This document shows positions 8,642 through 17,309 of a stretch of DNA of 64,000 nt, one piece after another. The DNA is from an uncultured Subdoligranulum sp. (GTDB lineage: Bacteria > Bacillota > Clostridia > Oscillospirales > Ruminococcaceae), in the NCBI GenBank assembly GCA_900545545.1, contig UQZO01000001.1:494590-558589 (forward strand), in the 5' to 3' direction. The notes below the pieces were generated by a model. That model had not been told where the DNA came from. It saw only the letters and a program-made list of their open reading frames with translations, and made no database searches. How positions within the stretch are numbered: position 1 is the first letter of the stretch; the number at the start of each line of letters is the position of its first letter. Both the position numbers and the translations under genes were made by a program.

Positions 8642-9115
8642 TTACCATAAAAGAATTGCGGTCAATATGCCGGCACAGGCACCAAGGCGGGGGTACAAAC
8701 GGCGCGCTGAACGAGCAATTTCCTTTCTGTTTTGCGCTTCCTCTTCCGTTAGGTCGGCCAGCCTTTGCAGCGTGGTGCAGGCATTTGTGCGGGGCTCCAG
8801 TGCCAGCTGAGCAAGGCCGCTGCGGATTTCCTGCTTGAGCGATTCGGATAGCGCGCCCGGGAACGGAAGTTCTTCCAACGTGCGGCATTTTGTCAACCCT
8901 AATTGGGCGAACTCAGGATAATACGCGGCGCGCTGCAGAAGCTCATCGCCTGTCAGCGCCTGATAGGAGAGCGCTCCCTGCAGATAGCTGAGAAGTCGCG
9001 CGAAGGTATGTAGCTGCCGCCAGCATGCCGTCTGATGGCTGCAGAAGGAAAATCCACCGCCTGCTCCGGCAAGAATCAAGAGTACGGCACCTGTCACACG
9101 CGGTAGTATACTCAT
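8642..9115 (-). CDS. spoIIIAB: stage III sporulation protein AB
   Basis: 157-residue protein with membrane helices at both ends and a helical cytoplasmic middle that resembles the GspF-type fold of secretion systems. The N-terminal segment (RVTGAVLLILAGAGGGF) and LLSYLQGALSYQALTGDELL are typical. The ATG at 9115 is chosen because it overlaps the spoIIIAA stop as ATGA; a frame opening five codons upstream is less likely. Confidence 0.92.
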   Translation of the reverse strand: MSILPRVTGAVLLILAGAGGGFSFCSHQTACWRQLHTFARLLSYLQGALSYQALTGDELLQRAAYYPEFAQLGLTKCRTLEELPFPGALSESLKQEIRSGLAQLALEPRTNACTTLQRLADLTEEEAQNRKEIARSARRLYPRLGACAGILTAILLW

Positions 9116-10002
9116 GCAATATGCTCCCATTGGGTGATTGCTCCGGGCTTTTCCCGACTACCCAGAAAGACGGCCTGCGGGAAAGCCCCTGTCTGTAATA
9201 GCTGGTGCAGCTGCGGTTTCTTTCGCAAAGCCGCAAGGCTTTCACAATGTACGGATGCCAGGAAGCGGGCGCCGGATGCAATTCCCTGTTCTACCGCAGC
9301 GATGTCTGCTGTGGTGCCCAATTCGTCGCAAACGATGTACTGAGGATTCATGCAGCGCAGCGCCATGTGGATCCCTTCGGCCTTGTTGCAGCGGGTATAC
9401 ACATCACAGGACAGTTGAGCATGATCCGGCAGGCCATTGCGTTCTCCGGCCATCAGTTCGCCGCGCTCGTCCACAACACAGACAATATGATCTTTTTGAC
9501 TGAGGAATTGCACCAAGGTGCGCAAAAAGGTGGTTTTTCCGCTTCCGGGCGCACCTGATACCAATAAACCACCAGCCCCAGCGGACAGATAGTCTTGCAC
9601 GGGTTGTGGCAGCTTACAGGTTATCCAACGTGCAATCCGTAAATTTAAAGAAGTCACTGAAGAAAAAGTCCCCTGACTCCAATTGCCTGCCACGCCGATG
9701 CGACTTCCGCCGGAGATCGTAAAGAATCCTTGGCGAAGTTCTTCTTCGTGGGCATAAACGGAGTGTCGGCACAGATGTAAAAAACATGTCTGCATGCACT
9801 GTGCCGTTATACATACGGCATGAAGAATGTTTGGAAGATATTTGCTGCATGGCGTAAGCCTTCCCTGGATGGTAAATTGTACGGGTTGTCCTACACGCAA
9901 ACGAATTTCCTGGATACTCGGCGCGTAACAGGGGGAAAGCTGTGCAAGCTCCTCGGCAAGAGGTTCCGGCAGTGCTTTTGCAACACGGTAATACTCGTCC
10001 AT
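9112..10002 (-). CDS. spoIIIAA: stage III sporulation protein AA (secretion-type ATPase)
   Basis: 296-residue ATPase of the VirB11/GspE type thought to power the mother-cell SpoIIIA apparatus. Walker A is GAPGSGKTT (150-158), the Walker B region is VVDERGEL, and YIVCDELG is the second acidic strand. The ATG at 10002 has AGGTG nine bases upstream; the in-frame GTG four codons earlier overlaps that ribosome site and is rejected. First gene of the eight-gene spoIIIA operon. Confidence 0.94.
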   Translation of the reverse strand: MDEYYRVAKALPEPLAEELAQLSPCYAPSIQEIRLRVGQPVQFTIQGRLTPCSKYLPNILHAVCITAQCMQTCFLHLCRHSVYAHEEELRQGFFTISGGSRIGVAGNWSQGTFSSVTSLNLRIARWITCKLPQPVQDYLSAGAGGLLVSGAPGSGKTTFLRTLVQFLSQKDHIVCVVDERGELMAGERNGLPDHAQLSCDVYTRCNKAEGIHMALRCMNPQYIVCDELGTTADIAAVEQGIASGARFLASVHCESLAALRKKPQLHQLLQTGAFPQAVFLGSREKPGAITQWEHIA

Positions 10003-10025
10003 GATTGTCTTCACCTCACACTGCC

Positions 10026-10055
10026 ACTGTATGTGCAGACTTATCGAATTAGAAC
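10026..10055 (-). promoter_or_regulatory. candidate sigma-E promoter of the spoIIIA operon
   Basis: Reading the minus strand, GTTCTAAT (10048-10055) and CATACAGT (10026-10033) are separated by 14 bases. The -10 element matches the sigma-E consensus CATACANT exactly, and the -35 matches GTCATATT at five of eight positions. It lies 24 bases before the spoIIIAA ATG and just past the ligA terminator, the place and sigma class expected from Bacillus subtilis. Confidence 0.6.
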
Positions 10056-10059
10056 CAAC

Positions 10060-10086
10060 AAAAAAAGCACCCTCGATGAGGGTGCT
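10060..10086 (-). terminator. rho-independent terminator after ligA
   Basis: AGCACCCTC-ATC-GAGGGTGCT stem (9 bp) followed on the minus strand by a run of seven T. It isolates the vegetative ligA unit from the sporulation operon. Confidence 0.9.
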
Positions 10087-10115
10087 ACCTTAATAAATAG
10101 GATTTATAATATCAT

Positions 10116-12116
10116 TTAAGATTGTGCCTGCGTCTGCTCCTGGATCAGCGCATACAAACCTGCTTCATCAATTACGGGGATTCCAAGAGTTTGGGCTTTT
10201 GTCAGTTTGGAACCGGCTGCGGTACCGGCAACCACATAGCTTGTCTTTTTCGAGACGGAACCGGCAGCCTTACCACCGTTTTGCACAATCAAGGCTTCGG
10301 CTTCCTGACGGGAGAGGGTGGGCAGTGTGCCTGTTACGACTAGAGTCTTGCCTGCCAGGGCGGTGCCTTTCTTGGCTCCTGTCCACTGCATATTGACCCC
10401 TGCTTCGGTCAAACGCCGAAGCAGGTCGGTGGTGCCTTCCTTGGCAAAAAACTCCCGAACGCTCTGGGCCATGACGGCGCCAAAACCATCGATCTCGCAC
10501 ATCTGTTCCACGGTGGCGTCGCGCAACGCAGCCATGCTGCCGAAATGCTCCGCCAGCAGTGCGGCAGCCTTGTCGCCGATGTTGCGAATTCCCAAACCAA
10601 ACAACAGCTTATCCAAATTGTTGCTTTTGGATGCTTCAATGGCGGCCAAAAGATTTTGCGCACTCTTCTTTTTGAATTTGTCGAGGGTGAGGAGTTGCTC
10701 CTCTGTTAGCGTGTAGAGGTCGGCCACTGTGTGCACATACCCTTTTTCCGTCAGCTGTACAGCTACTGCCTCACCCAGGCCATCAATTGCCATGGCGTCA
10801 CGGGACGCAAAATGAATGAGGTTGCGCAAGCTTTGCGCGGGGCATTCCGGATTGACACAACGCAGAGCGGTTTCGTCCTGTAAATGCACCACGGGCGCGC
10901 CGCAGCTGGGGCAAACCGTCGGCATAGTAAAAGGTTGGCTGTGCGGTCCGTGTGCCGATACGGCGATTACTTCGGGGATAATATCGCCGGCCTTGCGCAC
11001 CTGAATGGTATCCCCGATACCGACGCCCAAGCTGCTGATGATGTCGCCGTTATGAAGGCTGGCTCGGGAAACGCTTGTGCCTGCCAAGAAAACCGGATCA
11101 AATACGGCTGTAGGGGTCAGTACGCCGGTGCGGCCCACGGTCACCTCGATATCCCGGACAACGCTTTCTTTGACCTCAGGCGGGTACTTAAAGGCGATGG
11201 CCCAACGCGGAAATTTGTTGGTGCTTCCCAAGACGCGGCGGGATGCCAGGTCGTTGACCTTGATCACGGCACCGTCGATGTCATATTCCAAAGTGCCGCG
11301 CAGCTCCCCAATCGTCTGGATTTCTCGGATGGCATCTTCGATATTGTCAAAAACGCTGTAGCGCGGTGATACGGGAAAGCCCAGCGACTTGATATAGTCC
11401 AGGGTCTCATGGTGGGTGGCAAAGTCCCGTCCTACGCACTGTTGCAAATTAAATACAAAGATAGAAAGGCCCCGCTCTGCCGTGATTTTGGCATTTTTCT
11501 GGCGTAAAGAACCGGCGGCAGCGTTGCGCGGATTCTTGAAAGGCGTTTTGTCTTCGAGTTCCTGCTGCTCTTTCAATTTGAAGAATGCTTCATGCGGCAT
11601 ATAAACTTCGCCGCGAACTTCCAGATAGGCAGGTGCATCGGGAAATTCGTGGGGAATATCCCGGATGGTGGCCAGGTTTTCGGTCACGTCCTCCCCTACT
11701 ATGCCGTCTCCCCGGGTTGAACCGCGCACAAGATGCCCATCACGATATTCCAAACTAACGGAGAGACCATCAATTTTGGCTTCTACCACATACTGCGGCT
11801 GAATTCCTGCATCCCGGACCCGCGCGTCAAAATCCCGCAGCTCGTCAAAGGAAAAAGCGTCCTGCAAACTCTCCATTTTGACGGCGTGGGTTACCTTGCT
11901 GAACTTGCTGCTGACGGTTCCGCCAACGTGCTGTGTCGGGGATTCTGCTGTAACCAACTGGGGATATTCTGCTTCTATGTCTTTTAATTCCCGTGTTAAA
12001 GCGTCGTATTCAAAGTCCTCCAATTCAGGGGCGTCCTGATCATAGTATAGGCGATTGTTTTTTTCAATAACAATACGCAGTTCTTCTGCGCGCTTACGGG
12101 CTTGTTCCAGTTCCAT
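10116..12116 (-). CDS. ligA: NAD-dependent DNA ligase LigA
   Basis: 666-residue ligase that seals nicks in replication and repair using NAD+. The adenylated lysine is K114 in EAKIDGLS. After the adenylation and OB domains comes a four-cysteine zinc site (CPSCG...CVNPEC), helix-hairpin-helix repeats, and a C-terminal BRCT domain beginning near LAGKTLVVTGTL. GGAG lies 10 bases before the ATG at 12116; an alternative ATG two codons upstream (12122) has a tighter spacing. A still longer frame reaches 12176 but would overlap yunB. Confidence 0.96.
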   Translation of the reverse strand: MELEQARKRAEELRIVIEKNNRLYYDQDAPELEDFEYDALTRELKDIEAEYPQLVTAESPTQHVGGTVSSKFSKVTHAVKMESLQDAFSFDELRDFDARVRDAGIQPQYVVEAKIDGLSVSLEYRDGHLVRGSTRGDGIVGEDVTENLATIRDIPHEFPDAPAYLEVRGEVYMPHEAFFKLKEQQELEDKTPFKNPRNAAAGSLRQKNAKITAERGLSIFVFNLQQCVGRDFATHHETLDYIKSLGFPVSPRYSVFDNIEDAIREIQTIGELRGTLEYDIDGAVIKVNDLASRRVLGSTNKFPRWAIAFKYPPEVKESVVRDIEVTVGRTGVLTPTAVFDPVFLAGTSVSRASLHNGDIISSLGVGIGDTIQVRKAGDIIPEVIAVSAHGPHSQPFTMPTVCPSCGAPVVHLQDETALRCVNPECPAQSLRNLIHFASRDAMAIDGLGEAVAVQLTEKGYVHTVADLYTLTEEQLLTLDKFKKKSAQNLLAAIEASKSNNLDKLLFGLGIRNIGDKAAALLAEHFGSMAALRDATVEQMCEIDGFGAVMAQSVREFFAKEGTTDLLRRLTEAGVNMQWTGAKKGTALAGKTLVVTGTLPTLSRQEAEALIVQNGGKAAGSVSKKTSYVVAGTAAGSKLTKAQTLGIPVIDEAGLYALIQEQTQAQS

Positions 12117-12172
12117 AAACATTTCACTCCATTTTTGGTATGCGGTTATTATACCACATCCGGCTTTTGGCT

Positions 12173-12808
12173 TCAATCAGAGGTCATCGCGTATACAGAA
12201 GGTGTATCTCCGCGTAACAGGATACTGGCCAGGGGAATCGGATCGGTTACGGTCAGTGTTTCCGTTCGACCGTCCAGAATCATATTCATTGTAACTGAAA
12301 TCTCAAGGTCCGCCTGATAGCGAGTTGTGTTGATGGAGAGGGATTCACTGTTTTCCCGCCACTCCGCTTGCACATACCCCTCCGGCTGCAGTTGAACTTT
12401 CCAGCCTGGGCCGTGCCCGCTCAGAATTGAATTTCCTGTTAAACTTCCGAAAGGTATGGAGCATTCTTTTTCAGGCAGGCTTTCCAGTTGGCTTTCTACG
12501 GCTCGAATCAGATAATTGCGCACAACGTTCGCCTGCGCGGCATCCATCTGTACACTGTCTTGCGTGATGCAATATAAAGATAAACATAAATCTGGCCGGG
12601 TTTGCATGGCGGTATCCACAGCTGTGTGAATTACCTGCAACGCCTGTGAGCGAGCTTCATATTCTGCCAACTGCATTAAAGTGGGGCGGATGACACTGTC
12701 CACATAGGCGTTAAATAAAATTGCTGCGCACAGTATTCCTGCAATCAGTAATTTGAGGCGGAGATAACGAATGCAATGTGTTCTTCTTTTCTTGCATACA
12801 CGACGCAT
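12173..12808 (-). CDS. yunB: sporulation protein YunB
   Basis: 211-residue YunB family protein; in B. subtilis yunB is a sigma-E-dependent sporulation gene. A very basic start (RRVCKKRRTH) is followed by one membrane helix (about 20-36) and an extracellular domain. The family's SLTGNSILSGHGPG glycine-rich segment and the final VTDPIPLASILLRG are visible. The ATG at 12808 has AGGGG nine bases upstream. It lies directly before ligA with a 57-base gap. Confidence 0.85.
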   Translation of the reverse strand: MRRVCKKRRTHCIRYLRLKLLIAGILCAAILFNAYVDSVIRPTLMQLAEYEARSQALQVIHTAVDTAMQTRPDLCLSLYCITQDSVQMDAAQANVVRNYLIRAVESQLESLPEKECSIPFGSLTGNSILSGHGPGWKVQLQPEGYVQAEWRENSESLSINTTRYQADLEISVTMNMILDGRTETLTVTDPIPLASILLRGDTPSVYAMTSD

Positions 12809-12908
12809 ATGCTATCATCCCCTCTTTCTTCAACGCGGTCCTGCCATACTATGTCCTGATTTTATAAAGTGTTCCCATGTATTGTTTGCAAAGAATTTCA
12901 AAAAGCAG

Positions 12909-12937
12909 TTGACAACCATAGAATGATTTGCTATAAT
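12909..12937 (+). promoter_or_regulatory. sigma-A promoter of tRNA-Ala
   Basis: Perfect consensus TTGACA (12909-12914), 17-base spacer, TATAAT (12932-12937), with the mature tRNA beginning 41 bases after the -10. Confidence 0.92.
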
Positions 12938-12978
12938 AATAAATATCGTCGAGAGAAAGATCTCTACGGACAATCCTT

Positions 12979-13054
12979 GGGGGTGTAGCTCACCTGGGAG
13001 AGCGCCTGCATGGCATGCAGGAGGTAAGGGGTTCGATCCCCCTCATCTCCACCA
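12979..13054 (+). tRNA. tRNA-Ala (anticodon GGC)
   Basis: 76-base cloverleaf. The acceptor stem is GGGGGTG with CATCTCC and the CCA end is encoded. The anticodon stem is CCTGC/GCAGG around loop ATGGCAT, giving GGC, and the T-arm loop is TTCGATC. It has its own consensus promoter and a terminator right after it. Confidence 0.97.
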
Positions 13055-13062
13055 AATTAAAA

Positions 13063-13108
13063 AATCCGAACCTTTTCTTAATGGGAATGGGGTTCGGATT
13101 TTTTGTTT
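13063..13108 (+). terminator. terminator of tRNA-Ala
   Basis: Inverted repeat AATCCGAACC / GGTTCGGATT with an 18-base loop, followed by TTTTGTTT. Confidence 0.9.
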
Positions 13109-13243
13109 ATTTGAACGAAACGGTATAAAACAATGCAGCGGCAGTGCGGATGGTACTTGTTGCTGCATTTTGATAAAGTGCAAGATTAAGACAAAAAATT
13201 AACCTCTTTAAAGTTATTCGAGTTGGGAGAAACCAGCCTTAAA
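13109..13243. other. intergenic DNA between tRNA-Ala terminator and IS21 remnant
   Basis: No convincing gene, promoter or RNA was seen here. The stretch leads into the decayed insertion element, so its left part may be host sequence and its right part element sequence. Confidence 0.5.
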
Positions 13244-13455
13244 TTGTCGGATTTTCGCAATCAAATTTAGTCAGAAAAGATAAAGTCACTACCGCCGCTC
13301 TTTTAAATCCTGTACACTAGAAAGTTCCAACAACCCAGTGGAAAGGAATAGCGATGAAAGCGCAAAATGATAAGGGCTTTGCACAAAGTATTGCAAAGCC
13401 ATAGAAGAATATGAAAGCGTTTTAGGGAGACTCCTTTTCTCTAGGACACATCACC

Positions 13456-13998
13456 TTGACCGAGTTAGAACGACGAACCGGCGTATCTCGTAGCAGACTG
13501 CGCAGACTCAAGAGAAATGGCTTTCAAAACTTACAGACCTCAACTGGCAGGCGCTGGGATGGTGTAACAAACAGAACGGGACCTACCGCCACACTGTGGA
13601 AGGTGCGTATCAAAAGATTCACGAAACTGTATGTGGATAACAGTTGCATATAGTTATGGAGAATGCCGTCTGATTTTATCGCTGTTCGGGAGGGAAAATA
13701 TCCTTTGACGGCCTTGTAAATTACGAGGGGCGGCGTTTCGGAGTGCCTTACAGCTATCCTGGCGCAATAGCTAGGGTGGCTTATTGCGCATCTATTCTGT
13801 TGATCTGAAAGCGCTGCTGGCAACCCATGCTGTTACCTGGAGCCGCACGAACAGTTTCTGCAACGGAAAGTACGAATCCTTGTTACAGCCTGAAGAGTTT
13901 CCCACAGCACCTGTGCAAACATGGTTTTTGCAGCGTCCAAAGCCCTCGCAGGATCTCTCCGTTTCCAAATTCGATTTTGACAGGGAGGAATCGGTATG
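13456..13998 (+). pseudogene. istA: IstA transposase remnant (IS21 family)
   Basis: Fragments in at least three frames. The first (13456-13653) carries a helix-turn-helix-like stretch, ELERRTGVSRSRLRRLKRNG. A second piece near 13701-13765 reads FDGLVNYEGRRFGVPYSYPG, typical of the IstA C-terminal beta-barrel. A third (13784-13999) continues with THAVTWSRTNSFC and QPEEFPTAP and ends by overlapping the istB start. The catalytic DDE core is absent, so a large deletion plus frameshifts has destroyed the gene. Confidence 0.7.
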
Positions 13999-14804
13999 AA
14001 GGGAACAATCTTTGAGCAGGTGGCAGCCGCTGCCTCTGTTTTAAAGCTAGATTTTTCCGCCGAGGAATTCGCTCTGTTCGAAGAAGACTAGGAATTCTCA
14101 GAAACTAGATCAGAAGCTGTACAATTGTTTTTTTCTATCTCAGTGAAAAGAAACAGCAGAACACTATCCAGACTTTATTGAAACTGACTCGTCTTCCCAC
14201 AAAGGTTCCCAAAACCTTTGTGAACTTTGACTTCTCACTGCTCAAGGGAAAAGATGTGGAACGTCTGAAGGTTCTGGTGCTCTTGAATGCCATCTACTCC
14301 CACCGAAACCTGGCCTTTATTGGCCCGGCAGGCACAGGCAAAACGCATCTGGCACAGGCTTTCGGATATGCCTGCTACCAGCGCGGGTTAAAAACCTATT
14401 TCATTAAGGCATCTGAACTCCGGGACCGTTTCACAGCAGCCAGGCGTTCTGGAAAGACTGACTCCTGTCTCAACGGTCTTGTGCGCCCCTCTTGTCTGAT
14501 TATTGACAAGATTGGCCACTGTACCTTTGACAAGGAGAATACCCGGCTGTTCTTTGACCTGATTGACAGGCGATACAACAAAGAAGGCAGTTTCAATATG
14601 ATCTTCACCAGCAACAAGACCCCAGCTCTCTGGCGTGAGGATTTTGAGGAAGACGCTACCTTGCTGTGTACGCTGGACCGCATCTTTGACGATGCTACTG
14701 TGTTTAAGCTGCGTGGTGAAAGTTTCCGGGGAAAGAAACTGGAGTCCGTTTCTTTGCAAACCGGCAAGATACCTGCGGTTGAGCGGGCAGCTGCAAAAGA
14801 ATAA
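13996..14804 (+). pseudogene. istB: IstB-like helper ATPase, disrupted
   Basis: IstB is the AAA+ ATPase that assists IstA in target choice. The ATG at 13996 (GGAGG upstream) opens 31 codons ending in an in-frame TAG at 14089-14091; reading continues sensibly past it. A frame change then follows at a T7 run (14128-14134), where loss of one T would explain it. From 14136 the frame is open to 14804, with Walker A GPAGTGKTH. The Walker B strand reads LIIDKIG where the family has D-E, so the catalytic glutamate is replaced by lysine. Three independent lesions indicate a dead gene. Confidence 0.85.
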
Positions 14805-14813
14805 CTAATTTAC

Positions 14814-14844
14814 GAGTGCTGAGGTGTTGGCACTCTTTTTGTTT
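14814..14844 (+). terminator. terminator after istB
   Basis: GAGTGC / GCACTC stem with a 10-base loop followed by TTTTTGTTT. Confidence 0.75.
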
Positions 14845-14963
14845 ATTCTGTAGGCTCAGGGGGCGTCGACAAAAAATTGGTTAGATACTCCCGACAAAAT
14901 ACGGTTGCAATCTCCCGAAGCCAACGAAATTCTGACAATAGAGCTTTAGAAGGGCTGCGAATA

Positions 14964-15566
14964 TTACGAAAACCTATCTTCCATTTGCTGCGAAAGCGAC
15001 CGAAAAGTGACAGAAATATCTCTGTTTCCGAGGGAGTCGGCAAGCTGTTGCGTGTCTGTCACACGGCCTAAAGGCGTATACCCGTATGATGTAGTAAAAT
15101 CTTGGTAGAACAAAACCAGACAATTGGAACCAAACAGCATCAGATCCCCTGCGTGAATGCATTTCGGCTTTTCTTCTACCACCGGCAAAGCAGTAGTCAG
15201 ATAAACATATTTTTCATTACCGTTGAGTTCCTCCATTGTCACTTCCATCGGCAGGCAATCAGCCAAGGCCTGGGCAGCTTCTGTATCGAGCAGTTCAACG
15301 GTAAATGTTTTGCCAGAGACAAGAATCTCGATTTTTTGCATGATGGGTTCCTCCTCTAGACCTTGCTCAGTTGTTTGTGTGAATGAGGTGGAAGAAGATG
15401 ATGCTTCCTCGCCAGGTACTGCAGCGGGTCTTAGCTGCCGGTTATCGCAGCACGTTAGAAAGAGAACACCCATGGCCAGAAAGCATAGTTTGGCGAACTT
15501 ACCGAATGGATTTTCCTGCCTGATACGCTTTCTCCAACGCCGGATGGCCTTCCATCTCTCCGGCAT
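14964..15566 (-). CDS. cyclophilin-like domain protein with signal/membrane anchor
   Basis: 200-residue protein. A basic 25-residue lead is followed by a hydrophobic stretch ending LTCC (about 28-40), then a Ser/Thr-rich linker and a globular part from about residue 75 that matches the cyclophilin-like fold family (KIEILVSGKTFTVELLDTEAA and a later DLMLFGSNCLVLFYQDF). The cysteines resemble a lipoprotein site but the lipobox is not canonical. The ATG at 15566 lies inside the flavodoxin gene (68-base overlap) but has an excellent GGAGGTG six bases upstream. Last gene of the LysR-linked operon; the exact role is unknown. Confidence 0.75.
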   Translation of the reverse strand: MPERWKAIRRWRKRIRQENPFGKFAKLCFLAMGVLFLTCCDNRQLRPAAVPGEEASSSSTSFTQTTEQGLEEEPIMQKIEILVSGKTFTVELLDTEAAQALADCLPMEVTMEELNGNEKYVYLTTALPVVEEKPKCIHAGDLMLFGSNCLVLFYQDFTTSYGYTPLGRVTDTQQLADSLGNRDISVTFRSLSQQMEDRFS

Positions 15567-16041
15567 CTGTTACACCTCCTGCAAAGATGGTATCGCTCAA
15601 TTCGGCTTTTTCGAAGCAATCGACCCATCCCTGAATGCCTTTGACACTTCCTTCCACGGCAGTTTCCTCCGCTTCTGCGGCTGTTGCCAGCAGGTAAATG
15701 GAGCGGAAAGCGTAATCGCTTGAATACAGCGGATTGCAGCGATCAAGCAACGTCTTTAACTGGCCGGCAAGGCCATAATAGTAAACAGGGCCTGCAAAGG
15801 CAACTACATCGGCATGACCGATTTTCTCAGCGATGCTTACAGCATCATCTGCAAGTACACATTTCTGTGTTTTCTGGCAGGCAAGACAACCCTGGCAGAA
15901 AGAAATTGCTTTCCCCTTAAGGCTTACAATTTCCACGGTGTGCCCTGCCTCACGGGCACCTTTTGCAAAAGCCTTGGCCAAGGTATCGGAATTGCTGCCT
16001 GCTCGCAGACTGGCGGTCACAATCAAAACGTTTTTAGGCAT
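15499..16041 (-). CDS. flavodoxin family / NADPH-dependent FMN reductase-type protein
   Basis: 180-residue flavoprotein. An FMN-phosphate loop SLRAGSNSDT is at 11-20, a cysteine cluster CQGCLACQ at 49-56, and the flavin-ring loop GPVYYYGLAGQLKTLLDR follows near 82. The CxxCxxC arrangement is common in the iron-sulfur-flavoprotein-like branch, although spacing here does not prove an Fe-S centre. The start at 16041 is chosen because it begins directly at the first beta strand (MPKNVLIVTAS). It overlaps the DUF3737 gene by 8 bases. Probable soluble redox enzyme under the divergent LysR regulator. Confidence 0.88.
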   Translation of the reverse strand: MPKNVLIVTASLRAGSNSDTLAKAFAKGAREAGHTVEIVSLKGKAISFCQGCLACQKTQKCVLADDAVSIAEKIGHADVVAFAGPVYYYGLAGQLKTLLDRCNPLYSSDYAFRSIYLLATAAEAEETAVEGSVKGIQGWVDCFEKAELSDTIFAGGVTDAGEMEGHPALEKAYQAGKSIR

Positions 16042-16918
16042 GTTTTGGTTTCTCCTTTTCTTGCGCAATAATTGAATTTGTACGGTTGCCAATGAGAATT
16101 TTTCCCAGTGCCTGGGAATCATCCCGGATAATCTCACCTACCGACGGCAGATAAATATGCCCGGCCAAGGGATTTTTTACACTTAAAACCGGCGTCGTGA
16201 TTTCCGCCTCCACTTCGGACTTTTCGAAGCAAAGGTCAGTGTCCATCATTTCGCAATCGATCAGCGTAAGATTTTTACAGTAGCAGAAGGGTTGCGTACC
16301 AATAATTTTACAATGTTCCAGTGTAAGACCGTCAGAATACCAGGCTAGATATTCGCCCTTCATTACACTGTTGCGGACCGTGATGTTCTTTCCGTGCCAG
16401 AAGGCATCTTTTGTGTCGAAGTGGCAGTCGGTAAAGGTGGCGTTTTCAATATACTGGAAAGAGTATTTCCCCTGGAAATTTACATGGGAAAATTCGATAT
16501 TGGTTGCCCGCAGCAGGAAGTACTCACTCTTCGCCGTACAATCCTGCATGTGGATTCCATCTGCGGACCAGCCGAATTCCGGAGAATCGATATCACAGCG
16601 GGAGATGGAAACGTCTTTGCACTCCCGCACCGCTTTAATGCCATGAAGCTTCGTGTCGGAAATTTCGATGTGATGGGAATACCAGAGCGCTGCGCGGCAA
16701 AGCGACGTCAGTTCACTGTCACGAATGGTCAAATGCTCGTCATGCCAGAAAGGATAGCGCAGGTTCATGAAGCATTGCTCTATCTGCACATTACGGCTTT
16801 CTTTGAGAGCGCTCTCCCCGTCTGTAGGCCCATCGAACCGGCAGTTCCGCACCAAAATCCCATCGCTTCCGTACAGAGCTCTTTCTTCATCAAAAGATTG
16901 GTTTTCAAAAACGGTCAT
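16034..16918 (-). CDS. DUF3737 family protein (right-handed beta-helix)
   Basis: 294 residues made almost entirely of short imperfect repeats of the form x-I-x-x-C/S-x-F/L, e.g. ILVRNCRFDG and VQIEQCFMN, as in pentapeptide-like beta helices. The opening NQSFDEERALYGSDG is the DUF3737 hallmark. The biochemical function of the family is not known. It follows the 90-residue gene after 45 bases and overlaps the flavodoxin gene. GGGGAG lies ten bases before the ATG. Confidence 0.85.
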   Translation of the reverse strand: MTVFENQSFDEERALYGSDGILVRNCRFDGPTDGESALKESRNVQIEQCFMNLRYPFWHDEHLTIRDSELTSLCRAALWYSHHIEISDTKLHGIKAVRECKDVSISRCDIDSPEFGWSADGIHMQDCTAKSEYFLLRATNIEFSHVNFQGKYSFQYIENATFTDCHFDTKDAFWHGKNITVRNSVMKGEYLAWYSDGLTLEHCKIIGTQPFCYCKNLTLIDCEMMDTDLCFEKSEVEAEITTPVLSVKNPLAGHIYLPSVGEIIRDDSQALGKILIGNRTNSIIAQEKEKPKHA

Positions 16919-16963
16919 TTTTATCTATCTCCCCTCGAATGGTCTTATCCCGGTTTTAGGTTT

Positions 16964-17236
16964 CTATGGTTGCTTTTTGCGCAGCTCCTTTCGCCGCTCC
17001 ATTTCGTCTTCCTGTTGCATGGTATAGACCAGATGATCCAGGCAGTCAATTTTATATTGAATGCGGTGTAGCCTTTGCAGCAATGCTGCTTTCTGGCAGG
17101 ACAGCAGTCGGTATTGTTCTCGGCGGCAGTGCCTTTGCTGCAAGTCCAAAAATTGGATCACTTGCGATGTGCTGCATCCGGCATCCTGCAGATTTCTACG
17201 GATGCGGAAAGCCTGCTCTTCGCTGATTTCTTTCAC
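16964..17236 (-). CDS. small coiled-coil protein of unknown function
   Basis: 90-residue, highly charged, helical protein. Its first 35 residues (SEEQAFRIRRNLQDAGCSTSQ) look like a small helix-turn-helix-like bundle and the remainder (LLQRLHRIQYKIDCLDHLVY) a coiled coil. The start is GTG at 17236 with GGAGG eight bases upstream. It is the first gene of the operon divergent from the LysR regulator. I do not recognise a named family. Confidence 0.75.
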   Translation of the reverse strand: MKEISEEQAFRIRRNLQDAGCSTSQVIQFLDLQQRHCRREQYRLLSCQKAALLQRLHRIQYKIDCLDHLVYTMQQEDEMERRKELRKKQP

Positions 17237-17309
17237 GCAGCAGCCCTCCTTCTCTTGCTTTTATTTTAGTCCTTCGGCGGAAAAAGAGCAAATACTTAGT
17301 TTCTGCCTC

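Larger units (their letters stand above)
13244..14938 (+). mobile_element. decayed IS21-family insertion element
   Basis: Contains an istA remnant and a broken istB in the usual order. Possible outer inverted repeats are TTGTCGGATTTTCG (13244-13257) and, on the other strand, TTGTCAGAATTTCG (14925-14938), matching at 12 of 14 positions. At about 1.7 kb it is clearly shorter than the usual 2-2.5 kb because the central part of istA, including the DDE catalytic domain, is missing. Not capable of self-transposition. The boundaries are tentative. Confidence 0.65.
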
